This document shows, in pieces, positions 1 to 8,754 of a stretch of 64,000 nucleotides of DNA. The notes under the pieces were generated by a model that saw only the letters and a program-made list of their open reading frames with translations, did no database searches and had not been told where the DNA came from. The DNA is taken from assembly GCF_010747475.1 (NCBI RefSeq), contig NZ_VSLZ01000002.1, positions 248,001-312,000 on the forward strand. Reading direction: 5' to 3'. The translations under genes were made by a program, and so were the position numbers. How positions within the stretch are numbered: the first letter of the stretch is position 1; every line of letters begins with the position of its first letter. This stretch comes from Halorussus sp. MSC15.2 (GTDB lineage Archaea > Halobacteriota > Halobacteria > Halobacteriales > Haladaptataceae).

Positions 1-1034
1 GGAACCCCGGTGGTCGCCGACGGAACGGTCTTCCTCGGCGGCCGCGAGCGGTTGGTCGCACTCGACGCCGAGACGGGCGCGCACCGGTGGGAGTACGGCA
101 CCACCGACGGAATCGCGTACTCACCGGCGGTCCGTCGGGGACGCGTGTTCGCCAGCGAGGGCACGTGGCGCACCTCGGAACACCGACTCCACGCCTTCGA
201 CGCCGCGACCGGCGAGCGACGCTGGACGTACGAGTATCCGGACGACTGCGAGTTCGTCAGAACCGCGCCGACAGTGGGCGAGGGGACGGTCTTCGTCGGC
301 GGCGGGTCCCACGACATCGACAAGGGTCTGGGCCGGGTCGTCGCGTTGGACGCGAACACCGGCGAGGTGGCGTGGTCGTGGGTCGGAGACGAACCCATGA
401 ACCAGACGATGGCATTGGCTCACGACACCCTGTACGTCCCCACGAAGGGCGCGTTCACGGCGCTCGACGCGACGACCGGCGAGGAGCGCTGGCAGTTCGC
501 CGTCGATTCCGCAGACCGGAATCCGATGGCCCGCATCGACCGATTCTCACCCCCGGCGGTTGTCGGCGACACCGTGTACGTCGGCGGATACGACGCCGCG
601 GTCTACGCGCTCGACGCCCGCGCGGGGACCTGTCGCTGGCGGTACGCCCTCGGCGAGACGTCGCGCGCGAGTTCCCAACCGGCGGTCGTCGATGGGACCG
701 TGTACGTGGCCTGCGACCACCTCTACGCCTTTTCGGAGACCGGGGACGCGAGCGTGGAGGCGAACTTCGTCTTCGAGAACACGGGACCCGGTCCCGAACA
801 CGAGATTCGCGTCGGCAGGCGAGTCACGTTCTGGGGGCGACTCACCACGGGCCGATAGCCCGCTACGAGTGGGACTTCACGGGTGACGGGACTGCGGACG
901 CGACCGGGCAGTTCGCCAACCACACCTACGAGGAGTCGGGGAAGAAAAGGGCGACGTTGCGGGCGGTCGGTGCGGACGGCCGCACCGACACGATGACTCG
1001 CGCGGTTCGCGTCAGACCGACGCTGGACGCGTAG
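1..1034 (+). pseudogene. PQQ-type beta-propeller protein with C-terminal PKD domain, 5'-partial and frameshifted
   Basis: The reading frame is open from the first base, so the gene begins outside the window. It encodes repeated blades with the pattern ALDAxTGxxRW (for example LVALDAETGAHRW, AFDAATGERRW, ALDATTGEERW, ALDARAGTCRW), typical of PQQ/BamB-like propellers that act outside the cell. The frame stops at 858 just after the start of a PKD-like domain (VGRRVTF). The rest of that domain (PIARYEWDFTGDG ... TYEESG) continues in the frame one base earlier, up to a stop at 1034. A net loss of one base near 838-858 explains this, and the loop there also looks short, so a larger small deletion is possible. 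It is either a real pseudogene or an assembly error. Confidence 0.8.
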
Positions 1035-1040
1035 TCGTCG

Positions 1041-2198
1041 CTACAGCGAGTCCCACGCCTTCAGCGCGCGGGGCCACGACGTGAGGTCGGCAATCCAGCG
1101 CGCGGCCACGGCCTTCTTCAGGAACTTCGCGGGGTAGGAGTTGAACGTCCGAATCGGGACCGAATCGACGTCGTGGGCGACCGCGGTCTCGCCGACCGAG
1201 ATGAGCGTCCCCTTGTCGTCGTAGGTCCACGTCTTCAGCGGTTGGTCGTTGATGGCGCGGGCGATGTTCTGGCCCGCCACCTCGGCGGCCTGCCACGCCG
1301 CCTGCGCGGTCGGCGGTGCGGGGTCCTCGCCTTGGTCGATGATGGCCGAGTCGCCGATGGCGAAGACGCTCTCGTCGCTGGTCTGGAAGTTTGACTCCGT
1401 GGTGACGCGGTTGTGCTCGTTGTCGAGTTCGGTGCCGTCGAGCGCGTCCTGTCCGGTGATACCGCCGGTCCAGACGAACACGTCGTAGTCGAGGGGGTCG
1501 CCCTCGTCGAACTCGATGGCGTCCTCGGTGGCCTCCGTGATGGGGTCGTCGGTCAGGATTTCGACGTCGGCCTCTTCGAGGTGTCGCCGGACCGTCCCCT
1601 GAAGTTCGGAGTCCTGTCCGGGCATGATTTCTTCGAGCGCTTCCACGAGGTAGATGTCGATGGGCGCGCGGTGTTCGTCGCGGTACTCCGCGACCTCGCC
1701 CGCGCTCTGGATACCCGACAGGCCAGCGCCGCCGATGACGACCGTCGCGGGGTCGTTGCGCGAGGCCTGCGAGGCCGCCCGCTCGACTTGGTCGTGAATC
1801 TCGTGGGCGTCGTCGAGGTTCTTGAGCGTCAGCGCGTTCTCCTCCATCCCGGGGATGCCGTAGTAGGCGGTCTGGCTCCCGAGCGCGACGAGCAGGTAGT
1901 CGTACTCGACCGAGTCCTCGCCGTCGAGTTCGACTGTCTGGTCGTCGGTATCGACGCTCTCGACTCGCGCCTGCACGAACTCCGTGCTCGGGCTAGCGAT
2001 GTCGCCGACGGGAATCGTGATGTCCTTCTCCACGCTCGGGTCGCGGATGACCCGGTGGGCCTCGTGGAGCACGAGGTGGTAGTTGTTCTCCGAAATCCAC
2101 GTCAACTCGGCGTCGGCGTGGTGTAGTTCCTCTTCCAATCGCTGAACCGCGCCTGCACCGGCGTAACCGGCGCCGAGTACGACGACCTTCTCAGTCAT
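1041..2198 (-). CDS. NAD(P)/FAD-dependent oxidoreductase, type II NADH dehydrogenase-like
   Basis: A 385-residue flavoprotein. The N-terminus has the FAD-binding Rossmann motif VVVLGAGYAG (about residues 5-14). A second dinucleotide fold with VVIGGAGLSG in the middle fits NAD(P)H binding. A conserved late motif, VFAIGDSA, contains the Asp that contacts FAD. This layout and length match NDH-2 / sulfide-quinone-reductase-like enzymes that pass electrons from NADH to the quinone pool at the membrane. An upstream start at 2243 is in frame, but the start at 2198 (MTEKVVVLGAG) puts the FAD motif at the usual place. It is a single gene, convergent with the propeller gene (7 bp apart). NDH-2 and related reductases are hard to separate by eye, so the substrate is open. 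Confidence 0.85.
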   Translation of the reverse strand: MTEKVVVLGAGYAGAGAVQRLEEELHHADAELTWISENNYHLVLHEAHRVIRDPSVEKDITIPVGDIASPSTEFVQARVESVDTDDQTVELDGEDSVEYDYLLVALGSQTAYYGIPGMEENALTLKNLDDAHEIHDQVERAASQASRNDPATVVIGGAGLSGIQSAGEVAEYRDEHRAPIDIYLVEALEEIMPGQDSELQGTVRRHLEEADVEILTDDPITEATEDAIEFDEGDPLDYDVFVWTGGITGQDALDGTELDNEHNRVTTESNFQTSDESVFAIGDSAIIDQGEDPAPPTAQAAWQAAEVAGQNIARAINDQPLKTWTYDDKGTLISVGETAVAHDVDSVPIRTFNSYPAKFLKKAVAARWIADLTSWPRALKAWDSL

Positions 2199-2367
2199 AT
2201 CGGAACCTGCGAAGGCCTCGGATACAAAGGCTTTGGAAGTCACGTACGGACGATTGGGAATGACAAGCAGGGTCAGCGAGCGGTGTCTCCCGGTCGGACG
2301 AGTTCTGCGCGGGCGAACGATTTCGGTCGGCCACCACCGGGGAGCGTCGAAGAGAAGAGAACGAGAG

Positions 2368-2901
2368 TTAGTGTTCGGGCGTTTCGGCGGGCGCTTCCAT
2401 CGACGCTATCTTCAGGATGAGGATGTTGTTGGTGTCGTCCTTCCCGTCTACGGTCCCCTCGATGACGAGTTTGGACAGCGGCGTTGGACCGACGCGGACC
2501 GAGTCGCCCTCGTGGAACTCGCGGACCGACCCGCGGACGTGGATTTCGGCGCGGCAGAGTTCGGGGTGGTGGACGCTGGCGAGGTCTATCTCACCGACGT
2601 TCGCCTCCTCGACTTCCTCCCCCTCGTGGAACAGCGGCACTTCGGCCTCTTGGTCCATGTCCTGAACGCCGAGGGCGTCGAACGCGTTGGCGGTCGGCTT
2701 GTACCCACCCTTGGGACCGGGAACGCCTTCGACCAGTTGGAGGGCCTTCAGGCTCTGCATCTGGTTCCGGATGGTGCCGGGGTTGCGGTCCACCTCGTCG
2801 GCGATGTCCTCACCTTTGACTGCGTCTTCGGTCTCCCGATGGAGGTCTACGAGTGCGCGGAGAATTTTCTTCTGACTCGCGGTCAGTTCGATTGACGACA
2901 T
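2368..2901 (-). CDS. Rrf2-like winged-helix transcriptional regulator
   Basis: A 177-residue protein. Residues about 5-70 form a winged helix (LTASQKKILRALVDLHRE, then GEDIADEVDRNPGTIRNQM), with a GGYKPT segment that fits the wing. The C-terminal half (CRAEIHVRGSVREFHEGDSV, KLVIEGTVDG) is a small beta-rich domain that may sense a ligand. Haloarchaeal proteins of this type are usually named Rrf2 family. The start at 2901 lies about 28 bases from a TATA-like TTTAAGG, so the mRNA is probably leaderless. A perfect inverted repeat lies between the TATA box and the start codon, which suggests that the protein represses itself. It is divergent from the epimerase gene. The ligand and targets are unknown. 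Confidence 0.8.
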   Translation of the reverse strand: MSSIELTASQKKILRALVDLHRETEDAVKGEDIADEVDRNPGTIRNQMQSLKALQLVEGVPGPKGGYKPTANAFDALGVQDMDQEAEVPLFHEGEEVEEANVGEIDLASVHHPELCRAEIHVRGSVREFHEGDSVRVGPTPLSKLVIEGTVDGKDDTNNILILKIASMEAPAETPEH

Positions 2902-2913
2902 TACACAAACCTT

Positions 2914-2933
2914 GGCAATAGATTGCCTTAAAT
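2914..2933 (-). promoter_or_regulatory. Promoter with perfect inverted repeat upstream of the Rrf2-like regulator
   Basis: Read on the minus strand, TTTAAGG (2926-2932) is the TATA element. It is followed directly by GGCAAT-CT-ATTGCC (2914-2927), a perfect 6+6 bp palindrome with a 2-base spacer. The palindrome abuts the TATA box and lies 12-26 bases before the ATG. A bound dimer there would block RNA polymerase assembly. Binding by the adjacent gene product is inferred. Confidence 0.6.
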
Positions 2934-3051
2934 GCGGCGAACCGCACGAAAGGACCGCGGGATTTCGGGTTTCGGACCGACTACAGTTAACGGTCTCGCA
3001 TCCGGACGACGGAGCGACAGCGATTTGGCAGTGGCGGCGGTGCGTCCAACT

Positions 3052-3981
3052 ATGCAGGACAAACGCGTCATGGTGACCGGCGGTGCGGGTTTCATCGGTT
3101 CGAATCTGGCGAACTACCTCGCGGCGGACAACGACGTAATCGCGGTGGACGACCTCTACCTCGGCACGCCCGAGAATCTGGACGAGTCCGTCGAGTTCCA
3201 CGACGTGAGCGTCGTGGACGACGACCTTCCGACCGAAGGCGTGGACGTGCTGTTCCACCTCGCGGCGCTGTCGTCGCTCACGATGCACGAGGACAGCATC
3301 GAGGGACTCCGCGACGGCGTCCGCGTCAACGTCGAGGGCTTCGCCAACACCGTCGAGCAGGTCCGACAGGACGGGTGCGACACCGTGGTCTACGCCTCCA
3401 CTTCGTCTATCTACGGGAGTCGGACCGAACCCTCGCCCGAGAGCATGGACGTGGAGGCGCGCACGGGCTACGAGGCTTCGAAACTCGCCCGCGAGCGCTA
3501 CGGCGAGTACTTCGCCAACGCCCACGACATGAACGTCGCGGGGATGCGCTTCTTCTCGGTGTATCAGGGCTACGGCGGGTCGGAAGAACACAAGGGCGAG
3601 TACGCCAACATCATCTCGCAGTTCGCACACGACATCGCCAACGGCGAGTCGCCGGTCATCTACGGCGACGGCAGTCATACCCGCGACTTCACCCACGTCT
3701 CGGACATCGTTCGGGGCCTCGAACTCGCGGCCGACCACGAACTCACGGGCGTCTACAACCTCGGTACGGGCGAGTCCTACAGCGCCAACGAGGTCGTCGA
3801 GATGCTGAAGGAGGAACTCGACTCGGACGTCGAACCGGAGCACGTCGAGAACCCCATCCCCGACGACATGTTCGTCCACGACACGATGGCCGACCGCTCG
3901 AAGATGACGGAGGCGACCGGCTGGGAACCCGAAATCAGCTTCGAGGAGGGTCTGAAAGAGGTCTGCGCGCCGTACAAGTAA
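3052..3981 (+). CDS. NAD-dependent epimerase/dehydratase (extended SDR, UDP-glucose 4-epimerase-like)
   Basis: A 309-residue extended short-chain dehydrogenase. The NAD-binding motif VTGGAGFIGSNLA (GxxGxxG) is at about residues 7-19. The catalytic Ser/Thr lies in VVYASTSSIYG, and the YxxxK motif is YEASK. Late segments RDFTHVSDIVRG and GVYNLGTGES are typical of GalE and related nucleotide-sugar epimerases. It probably acts in the cytoplasm on a nucleotide-activated sugar for glycosylation of surface proteins or polysaccharide. The start at 3052 begins directly at the Rossmann strand. No glycosyltransferases lie beside it, so the exact sugar cannot be named. Confidence 0.88.
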   Translation: MQDKRVMVTGGAGFIGSNLANYLAADNDVIAVDDLYLGTPENLDESVEFHDVSVVDDDLPTEGVDVLFHLAALSSLTMHEDSIEGLRDGVRVNVEGFANTVEQVRQDGCDTVVYASTSSIYGSRTEPSPESMDVEARTGYEASKLARERYGEYFANAHDMNVAGMRFFSVYQGYGGSEEHKGEYANIISQFAHDIANGESPVIYGDGSHTRDFTHVSDIVRGLELAADHELTGVYNLGTGESYSANEVVEMLKEELDSDVEPEHVENPIPDDMFVHDTMADRSKMTEATGWEPEISFEEGLKEVCAPYK

Positions 3982-4033
3982 GACTCGTTTCCCGCCGCGC
4001 TCGCAATATCTGCGTCGAAACGAAATCACGTCT

Positions 4034-4042
4034 TCTTTACCC
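4034..4042 (+). promoter_or_regulatory. TATA-box promoter of arginase gene
   Basis: TCTTTACCC lies about 28 bases before the ATG at 4064. This is the usual archaeal TATA spacing for a leaderless transcript. Confidence 0.5.
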
Positions 4043-4063
4043 TCGGCCCAAGACGCTTCGACC

Positions 4064-4984
4064 ATGAACCGACAGGTGCAGATAATCGGGGTTCCGATGG
4101 ACCTCGGTGCAGACCGACGGGGCGTGGACATGGGGTCGTCTACCATCCGATACGCAGGACTCGCGGACGAACTCCGAGCGGCGGGCGTCGAAACGACCGA
4201 CGCCGGCGATTTGCCGGTCCCGCGGGCCGAAGAGCGCGACCCGGAGACCGTCCAACCAAGTACGGGTTCGGCCAAGTTCCTGCAAGAGACCGCCGAGGTG
4301 TGTACGGACCTCGCCGACGAAGTGGCCGAGACCCTCGACGGGGGCAAGTTCCCGCTCGTCCTCGGCGGCGACCACTCCATCGCCATCGGGACGGTGACGG
4401 GCGCTGCCCGCGACGCCGATATCGGGGTCATCTGGTTCGACGCCCACGGCGACTTCAACACGCCCGCGACCTCGCCGTCGGGCAACGTGCACGGGATGCC
4501 GTTGGCGGCGCTACTCGGAATCGGCGACTTCGCGGACACCGAGTGGGCCAACGCCCCGAACCTCAGTGAGGAGAACGTGGCCATGGTCGGTCTCCGGCGT
4601 CTGGACGACGCCGAGCGCGAGGCGATTCGGGAGAGCGACGTGACCGCCTTCACCATGTCCGACATCGACGAGCGCGGCGTCGTCCCCGTCGTGGAGGACG
4701 CACTCGACGTGGCGACCGACGGCACCGACGGTATCCACGTCAGCCTCGACATGGACTGGCTCGACCCCAAGGAAGCGCCGGGCGTCGGGACGCCGGTCCG
4801 CGGCGGCGTCAACTACCGAGAGGCTCACTCCGCGCTGGAGACCGTCGCCGAACGCGACGAGACCGAGGGCATCCTGCGGTCGCTGGAGGTCGTGGAGGTC
4901 AACGCGATTCTGGACGAGCACAACGAGACCGCGGAACTGGCGACCGAACTCGCGGCGAGCGCGCTCGGCAAGCGAATTCTTTGA
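4064..4984 (+). CDS. rocF: Arginase (arginase/agmatinase family)
   Basis: A 306-residue ureohydrolase that would hydrolyse L-arginine to ornithine and urea using two Mn2+ ions. Metal ligands are visible in order: GGDHSIAIG (His), WFDAHGDFN (Asp, His, Asp) and SLDMDWLDP (two Asp). The segment SPSGNVHGMPLA matches the substrate loop of true arginases better than that of agmatinases. The start VQIIGVPMDLGADRRGVDMG is the classic arginase N-terminus. The ATG is about 28 bases from a TATA box, so the message is probably leaderless. Family membership is certain; arginase over agmatinase is likely but rests on motif comparison. Confidence 0.88.
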   Translation: MNRQVQIIGVPMDLGADRRGVDMGSSTIRYAGLADELRAAGVETTDAGDLPVPRAEERDPETVQPSTGSAKFLQETAEVCTDLADEVAETLDGGKFPLVLGGDHSIAIGTVTGAARDADIGVIWFDAHGDFNTPATSPSGNVHGMPLAALLGIGDFADTEWANAPNLSEENVAMVGLRRLDDAEREAIRESDVTAFTMSDIDERGVVPVVEDALDVATDGTDGIHVSLDMDWLDPKEAPGVGTPVRGGVNYREAHSALETVAERDETEGILRSLEVVEVNAILDEHNETAELATELAASALGKRIL

Positions 4985-5047
4985 ACCTCGTCCGAAGTCG
5001 AATCCCGACGAGTCGGGAGGGCGGTCGCGGAGCGTGCGGCTTTTCGT

Positions 5048-5560
5048 TCAGGTCGCTCGGTCCACCGACTTCACGCCGCGGTACGACAGCACCGCACCGA
5101 CGACGAACAGGAGGGTCGCCACGTAGATAGGTCCGAGATGCGTCAGCCAATCGTGGCCGAACAGTTCGAAGTAGTGCATCGGGAGCGCGAAACCGAGCGA
5201 CACCACGGGAACGACGACAGCGGTCGCCCACGCCCACGACTGACCGCTCCGGACCCCGTACCAAGCCAGTGCCGCGACGCCGATGCCCACCCCGACGAGG
5301 AGACCCGAGACGGCGACGTGGAGGTGGTTGATGTAGTGTAACATCTCGGGGTTGCTCGAAGCGAGGTCCGCTCTCGTTACTCCCCCGAGAGTATCGACTC
5401 CTAACTCGAAGCCCGTCCCGAAGAAGGTTCTGTACAGGAACACGACTCCGTATCCGACGAATCCCAGTCCGGCCAAGGACATCAGGCGGACGCCGTTCCG
5501 GAGTCCCGCATCGGTCTCGTTCGCTCGTTCCGGTTGCCCGACCGCGGCTTTCTCTGCCAT
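5048..5560 (-). CDS. Uncharacterised four-helix membrane protein
   Basis: About 170 residues with four hydrophobic segments (GLGFVGYGVVFLYRTFF, VAVSGLLVGVGIGVAALAWYG, ATAVVVPVVSLGFALPMHY, IYVATLLFVVGAVLSYRG) and a His-containing stretch (LHYINHLHVAV; ALPMHYFELFGHDW). I do not recognise a family. An in-frame ATG at 5590 would add ten residues. However, a TATA-like TTATGATAA at 5591-5599 (minus strand) puts the transcription start near 5570, downstream of that codon, so the ATG at 5560 is preferred. It is divergent from the HAD gene and convergent with arginase. The histidines near the membrane could bind a metal or heme, but nothing proves it. Confidence 0.75.
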   Translation of the reverse strand: MAEKAAVGQPERANETDAGLRNGVRLMSLAGLGFVGYGVVFLYRTFFGTGFELGVDTLGGVTRADLASSNPEMLHYINHLHVAVSGLLVGVGIGVAALAWYGVRSGQSWAWATAVVVPVVSLGFALPMHYFELFGHDWLTHLGPIYVATLLFVVGAVLSYRGVKSVDRAT

Positions 5561-5717
5561 CTCACCACCAACCTTGACATACGTCCCCAATTATCATAAC
5601 CGTGCCGGATACGCTCTCTTCGGTCCGGACAACGGTAATACAGAACTTCGACGAGAGCATGGGCCGAGCAACCGGAAACCATCACTACCAAGTCCGCACT
5701 CTGCGGCGTACGTGACG

Positions 5718-6392
5718 ATGCCGGATTACGACGCGATTCTATTCGACAACGACGGCGTGCTGGTCGAACCGCCGGCCGACGCGACCCTCCGACGGGCGGC
5801 CGAATCGGCGTTCCGCGCGGTGGGCGTCCAGTCTCCCGCCGAGGAACACCTCGCCGATGTACTCCGGGGCGTCACCCCCGAGAGCCTCCGGGCGGTCTGC
5901 GGAGCCTACGATTTGAACCCCGACGAGTTCTGGACGGCCCGGGACCGCCACGCTTCGGAGGCTCAGCGCGGCGAGTTCCGCGAGGGTACGCGGGCGCGCT
6001 ACGACGACGTGGCGGCGCTCGCGGACCTCGACCACGACTTCGGAATCGTGAGTTCCAACCAGCACGCGACCATCGAGTTCATCCTCGACCACTGCGAGTT
6101 CCGCGACCTGTTCGGCACCCACTACGGTCGCGAGATGGGAGTCGAGAGTCTCGACAAGAAGAAGCCGAACCCCCACTACCTCGACCGCGCGCTGGCCGAC
6201 CTCGGCGCCGACTCCGCGCTCTACGTCGGCGACAGCGAGAGCGACGTGGTGGCGGCCCACCGCGCAGGTCTCGACTCGGCGTTCGTCCGGCGCGACCACT
6301 GCGAGGGCGTCGAGTTGTCGGTCGAACCGACCTACGAGGTCCGAGACCTGTGGGGAATCACAGAGATAGCTGACGGTCGGTCACGGAGATAG
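5718..6392 (+). CDS. HAD-superfamily hydrolase
   Basis: A 224-residue haloacid-dehalogenase-like phosphatase. Motif I is ILFDNDGVLVEPP near the N-terminus (nucleophile Asp, second Asp two residues on). Motif II is IVSSNQ, motif III the KKPNP lysine, and motif IV YVGDSESDV, which binds Mg2+. The helical cap between motifs I and II fits the phosphoglycolate-phosphatase/beta-phosphoglucomutase subfamily. The substrate is probably a small phosphorylated metabolite but cannot be told from sequence. No clear operon partners are present. Confidence 0.88.
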   Translation: MPDYDAILFDNDGVLVEPPADATLRRAAESAFRAVGVQSPAEEHLADVLRGVTPESLRAVCGAYDLNPDEFWTARDRHASEAQRGEFREGTRARYDDVAALADLDHDFGIVSSNQHATIEFILDHCEFRDLFGTHYGREMGVESLDKKKPNPHYLDRALADLGADSALYVGDSESDVVAAHRAGLDSAFVRRDHCEGVELSVEPTYEVRDLWGITEIADGRSRR

Positions 6393-6422
6393 CCGGCGGG
6401 TGGTCCGCCGGCCGGCGGACCG

Positions 6423-8543
6423 TTACAGCGGCGTCTTCGTCACGTAGTCGTAGTAACCGGGCGTGCCGCCGCCGGTGTAGAACCCGACGCCACCACCCGA
6501 GTACGTCGAGTCACTGACGGCGGTGGTTTCGGCCGCGACGGACCCCGAACTGTCGTAGAGGACGGCTTTCACCGTGTCGGTTGCCAGTTCGAGCGCGAGT
6601 TCGTACTGAGTGGCCTCCTGCAGCGTGTAAGTGACCGAGTCGAGGACGGTCGAGGAGTCGCCGTCCCGGCGGATGAGTTTGAACTCGCCCGCGCTCACGT
6701 CGGGGAACGCCCAGTAGCAGTCCCGAAGCGGGTCGCTCGCGTCCTGCACGCAGGCGAGGAGACTCGGTTCCGCGCCGGTTCCGCTCCCGGCTTCGATTCG
6801 ACACCGGTACTCGTGGCCGCGTTCGGTCGTGACGTCGGTGCGCGCGATTTGGGCGTACGTCGAGGTCGCTTCGAGCGACCGCGACCCTTCGAGGACCGTC
6901 GAACTCTGGACTCGGTACCCGCCCGTGTTCCCGCTGTACTCCGAGAGGTCCCCGTCCTCGAAGTCCTCCACGACGGTCGCGGACGACTCGAACCGGACAT
7001 CGTCGAAGTAGACGCTCTCGCCGGACGAGAGGTAGGCGTCGTACCCCACCCCGCCCGAGGACCACGTCGAGTCGGTCATCGAGATTCGGGCAAGCTGCGT
7101 CCCACCGGCGTCGTACAGGACCGCGGTCTGCGTGCCGTCGGTGGCCCACTGTATCTCGATTTCGTACCACGTGTCCTGTGACAGCGAGAGGTGGTGTTCG
7201 TTGGAATGGCTCTGGCCGTTCCCGTTCTCGTACGTGAACAGGTAGAACTCGCCGCTACTCGGTTTCAGTTTGGCGTAGTAACGGTTGTCGTGGTCCTGAA
7301 CGCCCCACGTGACGTTGAGGTTGTCCGCACCGCCGGACGCCCGGACCCAGTAACTGAACGTGTCGCCTGCGCTCGGATACGCGTTCAATCCCGACGTGCT
7401 GATGGCACCGGGACTCGCGTCCGCGAACTCAAGCGCGTACGACCCGCTGTGTGTCGGCGACGAGACGACATTCGCGTACGAACTCCCGGCTTCGAACGCG
7501 TACTCGGAGAGGTCACCGTCCTCGAAGTCATCGATGACGCCCTCGGTGCTACTCCCGCACCCGGACCCCTTGGCCGCCTCTTCGGGGGTCGTCGGGACGC
7601 AGTCGGGCGGAGTCGCGTCGGGAGTACCCTGACTGCTCCCGGAGAACTCGTTGGTCGACGTGGCCAGTACCACGTCCACGTCGTACCGACAGTTGTCCGC
7701 CGTGACCGTGGCCGTCTTGCCCTTCTCGTGGGCGTCCTCGCCGACCACGATAGGCGCTCCAGTGACGTCGCAGTTCCGTAGCTCGGTGTCCTCGTAGTAG
7801 CCCCAGTACGACCGGTGGGAACCGCCCTCCATGACGCAGTTGTCGAGGTACGAACCGGTCGTCCCGAGGCGGAAGTTCGACGTCTCGTTGTCCGCACTGT
7901 AAGAGTCGCTCACCTTGACGGTGCCGCCGTTCCCCGGGTTGGTGTGGTTCGGTCCGTTTCCGGGAGCGCTCCCGTACAGTCCGTTGTCGGCCCACCCGGC
8001 GATGTAGGCCTCTTGAATCAGGAGTTCGCCCGCGTGGTCGGGGTCCACCCAGATAGCGCCCTTGCGACTGTCGGTGACTGCTCCGTCGCCCATGTAGAGG
8101 TGGCGGATGGTGCCGGTCGCCCCCGAGGTGACCAGCGGCGCGACGTGCTTCTTCGGGTAGTTCCCCGCGTCGTCGCTTATCCCCTTGAATCCGACGTTCT
8201 CGACGGTCCAGCCACCGCCCGAGGGGTTTATCTGGGCGTTGGCGTTGGTCGCGGTGATGTCGATGAGATAGTTCGAGAGCGTGTCGCCGTCGCCCAGACT
8301 GCACACCCACTGTCCGTCTTGGCCGACGGTCACTTCGACGTAATCGCCGTGGTCGGTCGTCGAGTATCCCGACCCGGACACGGAACCGGTGTTCGTGGGT
8401 GCCGCCGCGACGGTGCCGGTGGACCCGATTCCGCCGGCGAACGCGACGGCCGAGGCCCCGGTCGCCTTGAGGTAATCGCGCCGGTCGAGGAAGCGTTCAG
8501 ATTCGGCTGTGCTGTCGTCCGCATCGTTGTGTTCGTGGTTCAT
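6423..8543 (-). CDS. Tat-exported right-handed beta-helix protein with two lectin-like C-terminal modules
   Basis: A 706-residue exported protein. A Tat signal lies at residues 21-45 (RRDYLKATGASAVAFAGG, then Ala-rich). Residues about 60-300 have short turns of Gly/Asn/Asp-rich beta strands typical of a parallel beta-helix (pectate-lyase-like). A linker with cysteines follows. Two homologous modules each open with DFEDGDLSEY (about 339-348 and 527-536) and resemble LamG/concanavalin-like folds that bind carbohydrate. The start at 8543 is preferred over an in-frame GTG at 8603 because a strong ribosome-binding site (GAGAGGAA) lies about 5 bases before it. It probably binds or cuts an extracellular polysaccharide; enzyme activity is unproven. 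Confidence 0.8.
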   Translation of the reverse strand: MNHEHNDADDSTAESERFLDRRDYLKATGASAVAFAGGIGSTGTVAAAPTNTGSVSGSGYSTTDHGDYVEVTVGQDGQWVCSLGDGDTLSNYLIDITATNANAQINPSGGGWTVENVGFKGISDDAGNYPKKHVAPLVTSGATGTIRHLYMGDGAVTDSRKGAIWVDPDHAGELLIQEAYIAGWADNGLYGSAPGNGPNHTNPGNGGTVKVSDSYSADNETSNFRLGTTGSYLDNCVMEGGSHRSYWGYYEDTELRNCDVTGAPIVVGEDAHEKGKTATVTADNCRYDVDVVLATSTNEFSGSSQGTPDATPPDCVPTTPEEAAKGSGCGSSTEGVIDDFEDGDLSEYAFEAGSSYANVVSSPTHSGSYALEFADASPGAISTSGLNAYPSAGDTFSYWVRASGGADNLNVTWGVQDHDNRYYAKLKPSSGEFYLFTYENGNGQSHSNEHHLSLSQDTWYEIEIQWATDGTQTAVLYDAGGTQLARISMTDSTWSSGGVGYDAYLSSGESVYFDDVRFESSATVVEDFEDGDLSEYSGNTGGYRVQSSTVLEGSRSLEATSTYAQIARTDVTTERGHEYRCRIEAGSGTGAEPSLLACVQDASDPLRDCYWAFPDVSAGEFKLIRRDGDSSTVLDSVTYTLQEATQYELALELATDTVKAVLYDSSGSVAAETTAVSDSTYSGGGVGFYTGGGTPGYYDYVTKTPL

Positions 8544-8754
8544 TGGTTCCTCTCGAACGTCTGGCGGGTCAGTGCCGACGTTCGGTGGGACGTATTCGGG
8601 CACCGGATTTAGTTAATAACCTTATACCAAGGAGTAAAAAGAAGAACTAAGCTAGATGCTTTAGTGTGGATGAGGTAAAAATAATGCTTCGTTCCGGGGA
8701 AGAATAAAGGCGAACGTCGCCGCGGCCGGGGGACGTCCGAACCGTCGTGGTTGG

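Noticed and set aside
836-862. Programmed -1 frameshift site in the PKD gene
   Set aside because: No slippery heptamer followed by a stem or pseudoknot is visible; deletion or assembly error is simpler.
2902-4812. Long minus-strand open frame continuing upstream of the Rrf2-like gene
   Set aside because: It runs antisense to the epimerase and arginase genes, has Ser/Arg/Val-rich shadow composition, and the promoter at 2926-2933 places the real start at 2901.
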